The notes under the pieces: model-generated
The model's database searches: none
The model's input: only the letters and a program-made list of their open reading frames with translations
What the model was told of the DNA's origin: nothing
Program-made: the position numbers and the translations under genes
Source of the DNA: Acidimicrobiia bacterium
GTDB taxonomy: Bacteria; Actinomycetota; Acidimicrobiia; IMCC26256; JACDBD01
Reading direction: 5' to 3'
DNA: 5,305 nucleotides
NCBI GenBank assembly: GCA_031177445.1
Contig: JAPSGP010000243.1
Span: forward strand, 1 to 5,305
Part shown: positions 1 through 4,908 of the stretch, one piece after another
How the letters are laid out: every line of letters begins with the position of its first letter
Position numbering within the stretch: the stretch's first letter is position 1

Positions 1-96
1 CGAGATCGGCTTGTACTCGCGTTCGGCCTCGTGGCGCTGTCGCTGGTCGCTGAGCTCGCGGAACGCCTCGATCACCACGACCGTCGAGGGAAGCAC
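1..96 (-). CDS. Possible 5' part of an unidentified gene, cut by window edge
   Basis: Beyond the TAG of the HxlR-type gene the same minus-strand frame stays open for 47 codons to the window edge. Its third positions are about 87% G or C, against roughly 72% for the aligned plus-strand frame, so it looks coding on the minus strand. A GTG at 96-94 or two GTGs at 78-73 could start a new gene; none has a well-spaced Shine-Dalgarno, although GAGGAG abuts the first. The visible residues include VVVIEAFRELSDQ and then a charged stretch rich in Glu, Arg and Gln, which looks like an amphipathic helix. I do not recognise the family. It could instead be untranslated sequence; a stem-loop at 93-115 would fit that. 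Low confidence. Confidence 0.27.
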   Translation of the reverse strand, partial: MLPSTVVVIEAFRELSDQRQRHEAEREYKPIS

Positions 97-115
97 CTCC
101 TCGACATCGAGGTGC
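93..115 (-). terminator. Stem-loop just downstream of the HxlR-type gene
   Basis: GCACCTC (93-99) and GAGGTGC (109-115) form a perfect 7-bp GC-rich stem around a 9-base loop. An overlapping 14-base dyad, CCTCGA-CA-TCGAGG, lies at 99-112. The hairpin begins 26 bases after the regulator's stop codon on the minus strand, a normal place for a terminator. No U-run follows, so this would be the U-poor hairpin type often proposed for actinobacteria. It also overlaps a possible GTG start of the next gene, so it could be a translational element or chance. Confidence 0.3.
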
Positions 116-141
116 CTCGCCGTCGAGCCCAGTTGCCGAAT

Positions 142-801
142 CTACGAGTCGTCGGCGGACGGGAACCGGAACATCTCGAAGAGGCGTTGCGCCTCGGCGT
201 GATCGCCGTCGACTCGTAGGCGACCGGACGTCAGCGCCATCTCCGGATCCAGCCTGCCGGAAAACAGCTCGGACAGCGCGCCGGCGGAAGCCTCGATCAC
301 GACATCGGGTTCCCCTGGCGACGACGCCGGGACCGTCGCCTCCGCGCGCTTCACCGCGATTTGCAGCGACTTCCCGTCGACTCGCAACTCGTAGCGACGC
401 TGCGGACCGCGCGCCTTCTCGGGATGAAACGCGCCGCGAAGCGCGAGCGCCAACGCGTCTGTGCTGATGAAGTCGCTCTGCCCGGGTGGACCCAGGCGCC
501 TGGCGCCCCAGAAGCCGAGCCGCAACACGGGCTCTTCGAGGTCGCGGCCGTAGTCGGTGAGCTCGTAGACGACACCGCCGGCCGGTCGGGCTTGTGCCCG
601 CCGCTGGACGACGCCGGCGTCCTCGAGCTCGCGCAGTCGGTTGGTCAACACGTTCGTCGGGATGCCGGGAAGGCCCTCCTGGAGCTCGGTGAAGCGTTTC
701 GGCCCGGTGAGGAGATCCCGAACCACGAGCAGGGCCCAGCGCCCGTCGAGGAGCTCGAGCGCGCGGGCCAAACCGCAGTACTGGCCGTACCCGCGATTCA
801 T
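142..801 (-). CDS. HxlR-family winged-helix regulator with C-terminal SCP2-like domain
   Basis: A 219-residue cytoplasmic DNA-binding regulator, probably acting as a dimer. Residues 3-98 are an HxlR winged helix: the opening RGYGQYCGLARALELLDGRW is typical of the family, the recognition helix lies near 46-64 (GIPTNVLTNRLRELEDAG), and the wing runs about 67-82. Residues about 125-212 resemble an SCP2 or sterol-carrier-like fold, with EPDVVIEAS, a LFSGRLDPEMA segment and GRLRVDGDHAEAQRLF. That explains the length: many HxlR proteins are only 100-150 residues. Such a tail could bind a hydrophobic ligand. Cys9 is the only cysteine and sits where redox-sensing members such as YodB have an N-terminal cysteine. 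The ATG lacks a clear Shine-Dalgarno but lies exactly where transcription is predicted to begin. It is divergent from the exporter, its most likely target. The family call is firm; ligand and target are inferred. Confidence 0.93.
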   Translation of the reverse strand: MNRGYGQYCGLARALELLDGRWALLVVRDLLTGPKRFTELQEGLPGIPTNVLTNRLRELEDAGVVQRRAQARPAGGVVYELTDYGRDLEEPVLRLGFWGARRLGPPGQSDFISTDALALALRGAFHPEKARGPQRRYELRVDGKSLQIAVKRAEATVPASSPGEPDVVIEASAGALSELFSGRLDPEMALTSGRLRVDGDHAEAQRLFEMFRFPSADDS

Positions 802-807
802 GTCGCC

Positions 808-835
808 ATTATCCCATCAGCCTTGCAGGTCGCAA
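808..835 (-). promoter_or_regulatory. Predicted promoter of the HxlR-type gene, giving a leaderless mRNA
   Basis: Reading the minus strand, TTGCGA (835-830) and GATAAT (813-808) are separated by 16 bases, matching the housekeeping consensus at 4 of 6 and 5 of 6 positions. Counting seven bases on from the end of the -10 box puts the transcription start at 801, the A of the ATG. Leaderless transcripts are common in actinobacteria, and this would explain the weak Shine-Dalgarno. The boxes interleave with the exporter promoter on the other strand. Confidence 0.45.
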
Positions 836-851
836 TGGTACTTGCTATAAA
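823..851 (+). promoter_or_regulatory. Predicted promoter of the MFS exporter gene
   Basis: TTGCAG (823-828) and TATAAA (846-851) are 17 bases apart. The -10 match is good (5 of 6) and the -35 is weak (3 of 6), which would suit a regulated promoter. Transcription would begin near 858, leaving a leader of about 79 bases. The region is clearly AT-richer than the surrounding coding sequence. Confidence 0.4.
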
Positions 852-859
852 CAAGTTTA
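848..859. promoter_or_regulatory. Candidate operator palindrome in the divergent promoter region
   Basis: TAAAC-AA-GTTTA is a perfect 5-bp inverted repeat with a 2-base centre. A second, offset dyad, ACTTG (840-844) and CAAGT (852-856), overlaps it. Both cover the exporter's predicted -10 box and start point, so a dimeric regulator bound here would block the exporter promoter. It lies about 47-58 bases upstream of the regulator's own predicted start. The adjacent HxlR-type protein is the natural candidate binder, by position only. Confidence 0.38.
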
Positions 860-925
860 CTTCAATGTCGCAACCGAAGATCAGATTCGGCGGCGTCCAC
901 CCGTCGTGTTGCGCAAAGGAGAAGT

Positions 926-934
926 GAGGGAGGG
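926..934 (+). promoter_or_regulatory. Ribosome-binding site of the MFS exporter gene
   Basis: The purine run GAGGGAGGG precedes the GTG at 937; its 5' GAGG is at usable distance (about 7 bases). A second AAAGGAG at 915-921 is 15 bases from the GTG and too far for it. An in-frame ATG at 970 is an alternative start but has no comparable upstream motif, so the GTG at 937 is preferred. Confidence 0.45.
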
Positions 935-936
935 AA

Positions 937-2430
937 GTGGCCACCAACGTCCGCACCAGCCCCAAGAGCATGGTCCTGGCTCTGGCGTGCGCCGCCCAGT
1001 TCATGGTCGTGCTCGACGTCGCGATCGTGAACGTGGCTCTGCCGTCGATCCAGCGCGACCTCGGCGTCAGCCAGAGCACCCTGCAGTGGGTGGTCATCGC
1101 CTACGGGCTGATGCTCGGGGGTTTTCTCCTCTTCGGTGGGAGGATGGCCGACCTGCTCGGGAGACGGCGAATCTTCCTCACCGGGCTCGTCCTCTTCTCT
1201 GCCGCCTCACTCCTCGCCGGCGTCGCCGAGTCGGCCGGGCTGCTGATCGGGGCCCGCGCGTTCCAGGGCTTCGGCGCGGCACTGGTGGCGCCGGCCGCGC
1301 TCTCGATCCTGGCGGTCAACTTCACCGAGGGGCACGAGCGCAACCGGGCCCTCGGGATCTTCGGCGCCGTGGGCGGGACCTCGGCATCGGTGGGCGTCAT
1401 CGCCAGCGGCCTGCTGACCGACGGCCCGGGTTGGCGCTGGGTGTTCTTCATCAACATCCCCGTGGGCGCGTTGCTCATCGCGCTGTCGCTGCTGTTCCTC
1501 GTCGCCGATCGGGCGGAACGCGGGACCGGTCGGTTCGACGTCGCCGGTGCCGCCGCCGTGACCGGCGGGCTCCTGCTGCTCGTCTACGCCCTGAACCGCG
1601 GCGCCGACTACGGCTGGACCTCGGCTTCGACCCTGCTGCTGTTCGGGGCGGCGGTGCTGATGCTGGCAGCGTTCGTGCGGATCGAGGCGCGATCGCGCTC
1701 GCCCCTCGTCCCTGCCGCGGCACTGAAGAACCGCACGCTCGTCGCCGCAAACCTCTCGGCGTTCTTCACCTTCAGCGCGTTCTTCTCGTTCATCTTCCTC
1801 GGTTCGCTCCTGATGCAGCAGGTCCTCGACTACTCGCCGACGAAGACGGGCATGTCCTGGCTCGCGACGTCGGTGACCGCCTTCATGGCGTCTGGCCTCA
1901 CCGGGGCCCGGCTCGTCGCCAAGTTCGGAGTCCGGAGGCTCCTTGTGACCGGCCTGTCGCTCCTGGCCATCGGAGTGCTCTGGCTCACACGGGTGCCCGC
2001 TGACGCCAGCTACGTGTCCGATCTGCTTCCGGCATTCCTGCTCGCCGGCGTGGCCATCGGGCTGTGCGCGCCGTCGGTGCAGATCGGGGCCCTGTCGGGC
2101 GTCTCCGATTCGGAAACGGGATTGGCATCCGGCTTGGTCGAGACCATGCGCGAGGTCGGAGGCGCCGCCGGCGTCGCCGCGGTCTCGACCGTGCTCGTCT
2201 CGCAAGCGGGCTTGAACGGGTTCCAGAACGCGTTCGTAGTGATCTGCATCGCTGGCGCGCTCGGCGCCCTGACGGCCACCGTGGCATTCGATCGTCGGGC
2301 CCGGCTGGCGGACCAGCCTGAGCCCGACCCCGAGCCGGTGACGGACGTGTGGCCGGGCGACGAAGGCCTCGTGCCGATCCCCGTCCCAGCCGAAGAGGAG
2401 GTCCGGGGACGACAGCAGATCACCGACTGA
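937..2430 (+). CDS. MFS transporter, DHA2 (EmrB/QacA-like) 14-helix drug exporter
   Basis: A 497-residue inner-membrane proton-driven exporter, of normal length for the 14-helix DHA2 group. Residues 27-42 carry the helix-1 motif DVAIVNVALPSIQRDL. Residues 67-79 are the loop 2-3 motif A (GGRMADLLGRRRI), with Asp72 and Arg76-Arg78. Residues 166-177 (WRWVFFINIPVG) are the signature following helix 6 in DHA2 proteins. The helix-5 antiporter motif is divergent: around 143-158 it reads GAVGG...GVIASG instead of carrying a Gly-Pro pair. About fourteen hydrophobic segments can be counted, followed by a roughly 45-residue acidic, proline-rich cytoplasmic tail. It is transcribed away from the HxlR-type gene, the usual arrangement for a repressor and its exporter target. 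The substrate cannot be told from sequence; a lipophilic toxicant, antibiotic or metabolite is likely. The family call is firm. Confidence 0.95.
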   Translation: MATNVRTSPKSMVLALACAAQFMVVLDVAIVNVALPSIQRDLGVSQSTLQWVVIAYGLMLGGFLLFGGRMADLLGRRRIFLTGLVLFSAASLLAGVAESAGLLIGARAFQGFGAALVAPAALSILAVNFTEGHERNRALGIFGAVGGTSASVGVIASGLLTDGPGWRWVFFINIPVGALLIALSLLFLVADRAERGTGRFDVAGAAAVTGGLLLLVYALNRGADYGWTSASTLLLFGAAVLMLAAFVRIEARSRSPLVPAAALKNRTLVAANLSAFFTFSAFFSFIFLGSLLMQQVLDYSPTKTGMSWLATSVTAFMASGLTGARLVAKFGVRRLLVTGLSLLAIGVLWLTRVPADASYVSDLLPAFLLAGVAIGLCAPSVQIGALSGVSDSETGLASGLVETMREVGGAAGVAAVSTVLVSQAGLNGFQNAFVVICIAGALGALTATVAFDRRARLADQPEPDPEPVTDVWPGDEGLVPIPVPAEEEVRGRQQITD

Positions 2431-2431
2431 T

Positions 2432-2458
2432 GTGACGAGGCGCGTGGTGCGCCGTCAC
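2432..2458 (+). terminator. Strong hairpin after the exporter stop; terminator or attenuator
   Basis: GTGAC (2432-2436) pairs with GTCAC (2454-2458), and GGCGC (2439-2443) pairs with GCGCC (2449-2453). This gives ten G-C-rich pairs with a 2-base bulge and a 5-base loop, starting one base after the exporter's TGA. No U-run follows, so it is a U-poor candidate terminator. It lies between two same-strand genes only 75 bases apart, so it may lower rather than abolish transcription into the monooxygenase gene. Confidence 0.5.
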
Positions 2459-2494
2459 CGGGGTTCATCGCCGAGCACGCGACCGTGCAGGGAT

Positions 2495-2499
2495 GGGAG
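2495..2499 (+). promoter_or_regulatory. Ribosome-binding site that decides the monooxygenase start
   Basis: GGGAG lies 6 bases before GTG 2506 and 9 before GTG 2509. The further upstream in-frame GTG at 2485 has no purine-rich motif ahead of it and would add seven residues (MQGWENR) in front of the usual family start. The two tandem GTGs are therefore the better starts. Confidence 0.55.
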
Positions 2500-2521
2500 A
2501 ATCGCGTGGTGACCGATTCTC
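2497..2521 (+). promoter_or_regulatory. Perfect 8-bp inverted repeat enclosing the monooxygenase start codons
   Basis: GAGAATCG (2497-2504) is exactly complementary to CGATTCTC (2514-2521). The 9-base loop holds both GTG start codons, and the left arm takes in the GAG of the Shine-Dalgarno. As RNA this would hide the ribosome-binding site. As DNA it would be a 25-bp operator-like dyad. Either would regulate the monooxygenase separately from the exporter. A match of this size is expected about once by chance in a window this long, so only the position makes it suggestive. Confidence 0.4.
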
Positions 2522-4155
2522 GGATTGACGTCGACGCGGTCGTCGTGGGCGCCGGCTTTGCCGGGCTCTACGCGCAATACCGCCTCCGCCAGCTCGGCCT
2601 CACGCTGCAGGGCTACGAGGCAGCCGGAGGAGTCGGCGGCACCTGGTGGTGGAACCGCTACCCCGGGGCCCGGTGTGACGTCGAGTCGATGGACTACTGC
2701 TACTCGTTCTCACCGGAGCTCGAGCAGGAGTGGACCTGGTCGGAGCGCTACGCAACGCAACCCGAGATCCTGCGGTACGCGAACCATGTCGCCGAGCGTT
2801 TCGACCTGTGCCGCGACATCCAGTTCGAGACCCGGGTGACCGCGGCGACCTGGGACGAATCGGCACAGCGGTGGGACATCGCGACCGACCGCGGCGATCG
2901 CGTGTCGGCTCAGTTCTGCATCATGGCCACTGGCTGCCTGTCGGCGGCGAAGGAGCCCGAGATCGACGGGATCGACTCGTTCCGAGGGCCGACGTTCCAC
3001 ACCGGAAGGTGGCCGCACGAACCCGTCGACCTCGGCGGGCTACGTGTCGGCGTCATCGGGACCGGGTCGTCGGGCATCCAGTCGATCCCGCTCATCGCCC
3101 GGGAGGCGGCGCACGTCACCGTGTTCCAGCGGACCCCGAACTTTACGATGCCGGCCAAGAACGCACCCCTGGACCCGGAGGCGGTCAAGGAGCGCAAGGC
3201 TCGTGCTGCTGAGATCCGGCAGGCGATGCGCGAGTCGCGCGCTGGGGTGATCGTGCCGATGCCCGAGCACTCGGCGCTCGCCGTCGACCCGGAGGCGCGC
3301 GCGGCGAAGTACGACACCGCATGGGAGTGCGGCACCCTGTACGGGATGGTCGCCGCATTCACCGATCTGCTCGTCGACCGCGACGCGAACGAGACGGCGG
3401 CCGAATACGTGCGGAGCCGCATCCGCGAGATCGTCAACGACCCTGAGATCGCCGAACTGCTGTCACCTCGCGGTCACCCGTTCGGCACCAAGCGACCGTG
3501 CCTCGACTCCGACTACTACGCGACCTACAACCGCGACGACGTCTCGCTGGTCGACGTCCGCGCGACCCCGATCGTCGAGATCACCGCTGACGGCATCCGC
3601 ACCACGGACGACCACTACGAGCTCGACGCGATCGTGTTCGCCACCGGATTCGACGCCATGACCGGGCCGTTGCTCGGTCCCGCCATCACCGGCGTCGGGG
3701 GGCTCCGGCTGCGGGACAAGTGGTCCGCCGGGCCTCGCACCTATCTGGGTCTCGCCACGGCAGGGTTCCCGAACCTGTTCATCATCACCGGCCCCGGCAG
3801 CCCCTCCGTGCTGGTGAACATGCTCGTCGCGATCGAGCAGCACGTCGACTGGGTCGCCGACTGCATCGCCTACCTCCGTGAACACGATGTCGCCGCCATC
3901 GATGCCACCGCTGAAGCCGAGGACGCATGGGTCGAGCACGTCAACCAGGTCGCCAACCTGACCTTGTTCCCGATCGCCAACTCCTGGTACGTCGGCGCCA
4001 ACGTGCCCGGCAAGCCGCGGGTGTTCATGCCCTACATCGGCGGCCTGCCGCGGTACACGGACGTCATCGACGGTGTGGCCGCAGACGACTACCGAGGCTT
4101 CGAGCTCGTGCCCACGCGCGCACCCGCGCCGGAGCCGTCAGCACTCCCCCGATAG
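2506..4155 (+). CDS. Class I Baeyer-Villiger monooxygenase (FAD/NADPH, cyclohexanone or phenylacetone type)
   Basis: A soluble flavoenzyme of 549 residues, normal for the family, that inserts one oxygen atom next to a ketone to give an ester or lactone using NADPH and O2. Numbering from GTG 2506: the FAD Rossmann motif GAGFAG is at 15-20. Residues 44-58 match the longer signature (GGTWWWNRYPGARCD). The Baeyer-Villiger fingerprint FRGPTFHTGRWP is at 159-170. The NADPH Rossmann motif GTGSSG is at 185-190. GTKRP holds Arg330, at the place of the family's active-site arginine, and ATGFD is at 379-383. The C-terminal NSWYVGANVPGKPRVFMPYI is typical of cyclohexanone-monooxygenase-like members. All key motifs are intact. 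The fingerprint separates it from N-hydroxylating and other flavin monooxygenases. Substrate (cyclic, aryl or steroid ketone) is unknown. It follows the exporter by 75 bases and converges with the DUF2231 gene. Confidence 0.95.
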   Translation: MVTDSRIDVDAVVVGAGFAGLYAQYRLRQLGLTLQGYEAAGGVGGTWWWNRYPGARCDVESMDYCYSFSPELEQEWTWSERYATQPEILRYANHVAERFDLCRDIQFETRVTAATWDESAQRWDIATDRGDRVSAQFCIMATGCLSAAKEPEIDGIDSFRGPTFHTGRWPHEPVDLGGLRVGVIGTGSSGIQSIPLIAREAAHVTVFQRTPNFTMPAKNAPLDPEAVKERKARAAEIRQAMRESRAGVIVPMPEHSALAVDPEARAAKYDTAWECGTLYGMVAAFTDLLVDRDANETAAEYVRSRIREIVNDPEIAELLSPRGHPFGTKRPCLDSDYYATYNRDDVSLVDVRATPIVEITADGIRTTDDHYELDAIVFATGFDAMTGPLLGPAITGVGGLRLRDKWSAGPRTYLGLATAGFPNLFIITGPGSPSVLVNMLVAIEQHVDWVADCIAYLREHDVAAIDATAEAEDAWVEHVNQVANLTLFPIANSWYVGANVPGKPRVFMPYIGGLPRYTDVIDGVAADDYRGFELVPTRAPAPEPSALPR

Positions 4156-4200
4156 ACCCGGTTCAGGAACGACCACACCGAAGACCCGCAGTACAGCCTG

Positions 4201-4217
4201 CCGACCACCTAAGTCGG
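4201..4217. terminator. Short stem-loop between the convergent genes
   Basis: CCGAC (4201-4205) and GTCGG (4213-4217) form a 5-bp stem with a 7-base loop, overlapping the stop codon of the DUF2231 gene and lying 45 bases beyond the monooxygenase stop. It could act on both strands as a weak bidirectional terminator. There is no U-run and the stem is short. The 53-base convergent gap holds nothing else that I can see. Confidence 0.22.
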
Positions 4218-4796
4218 GACGCGCTCGCGATCTTCGCCGGGAAGGACGTCGGTCTCGGAGCGATGCCAGCCGGGGCTGTCCCCTGCGGTCTCGACGTTGA
4301 ACCCGTGCTCGTAGACGAGCGACCCGCCATACAGCGCTCCGAAGCCGACCAAGGCGCCAACAACGACGGTCAACGCCATGACCACCGGTGTGGTCGCGAC
4401 GTGATCGCTCCACTGGGCGACCCGGATCACGATGTCGACCAGCACCACCAGCGTGACCGTGATCATCACGGCCATATGCCAGTTGGCGGTCCGACGAGCC
4501 TGTGTGCCGGGCTCGGTCGACCGCAGCCAGTCCCAGAAGCCGGTTGCCGCGGTGAAGAGCGAGACCGCGGCCCCGGCGATGATCACGTGAGTTGCAGAGA
4601 CGAAGAACTCACGCCCGATCGCGGAATCGTCGCCGGCGACGCGCGAGATCACATCGAAGACCGCGGCGAACACGTACGCCGCGAGTGGGAAGTCCGTGAG
4701 TGGTGGATGGAACGGCTTCCCCGAAAAGCCCCGAAGGCCCTTGAACTGGCGGCCTCGCAGCACGAGCGCCGGACGGATCGAGAACTTCCTGGACAT
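4209..4796 (-). CDS. DUF2231 family four-helix membrane protein
   Basis: A 195-residue integral membrane protein of unknown function. After a basic N-terminus comes the family-typical KPFHPPLTDFPLAAYVFAAV (27-46). Four hydrophobic segments lie near 33-54, 64-90, 107-127 and 137-160, followed by a hydrophilic, acidic C-terminal tail of about 30 residues. Histidines at 30, 70, 107 and 164 fall in or at the ends of the four segments. The ATG at 4796 is chosen because GAGGGGG lies six bases upstream and the DUF2231 similarity begins just after it. The frame stays open for 106 more codons upstream, but those lie over the amidohydrolase gene in another frame and look like low-complexity shadow. It lies 112 bases downstream of the amidohydrolase on the same strand and may be co-transcribed. 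The family call is fairly secure; no function is claimed. Confidence 0.85.
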   Translation of the reverse strand: MSRKFSIRPALVLRGRQFKGLRGFSGKPFHPPLTDFPLAAYVFAAVFDVISRVAGDDSAIGREFFVSATHVIIAGAAVSLFTAATGFWDWLRSTEPGTQARRTANWHMAVMITVTLVVLVDIVIRVAQWSDHVATTPVVMALTVVVGALVGFGALYGGSLVYEHGFNVETAGDSPGWHRSETDVLPGEDRERVPT

Positions 4797-4802
4797 GGCG
4801 AG

Positions 4803-4809
4803 CCCCCTC
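4803..4809 (-). promoter_or_regulatory. Ribosome-binding site fixing the DUF2231 start
   Basis: On the minus strand GAGGGGG ends six bases before the ATG at 4796-4794. This supports that internal ATG as the true start, rather than the start of the longer open frame at 5114. Confidence 0.6.
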
Positions 4810-4908
4810 GAATCCACGTCGCCGTCGGGATGTCTACCCAGCAGGCCGTGGGGATAAGCGGAGGGTCCCGCGCGGCCGTACGGGAGGCTGGCAGTCGCGC
4901 CGCAGCCG

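Noticed and set aside
31..219. Plus-strand frame at the left edge with a hydrophobic start
   Set aside because: It reads somewhat protein-like, but its third-position GC is lower than that of the complementary minus-strand frame, and it overlaps the end of the regulator gene antisense.
829..873. Direct repeat of GTCGCAA at 829-835 and 867-873
   Set aside because: Seven bases spaced 38 apart; the first copy overlaps the predicted -35 of the regulator. It could be a paired binding site but is too short to support alone.
909..916. TTGCGCAA palindrome in the exporter leader
   Set aside because: Only eight bases, with no paired copy elsewhere in the intergenic region, so it is weak as an operator.
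361..927. 188-residue plus-strand open frame antisense to the regulator
   Set aside because: It lies antisense to the HxlR-type gene and crosses the divergent promoter region; no motif was recognised.
906..2003. 365-residue plus-strand open frame overlapping the exporter gene
   Set aside because: It is Arg, Gly and Pro-rich with no recognisable domain, and lies over the well-supported DHA2 exporter in another frame. Long shadow frames are expected at this GC content.
1207..2205. 332-residue minus-strand open frame antisense to the exporter
   Set aside because: Its composition is dominated by Glu, Arg, Gly and His repeats typical of antisense shadow in high-GC genes, with no domain and no ribosome site.
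4886..4907. GGCTG/CAGCC stem-loop just after the amidohydrolase stop, and the CCGTACGG palindrome at 4876-4883
   Set aside because: A 5-bp stem with a 12-base loop and no U-run, and an 8-base palindrome, are both common by chance in GC-rich DNA. Position alone is not enough to call a terminator or operator.
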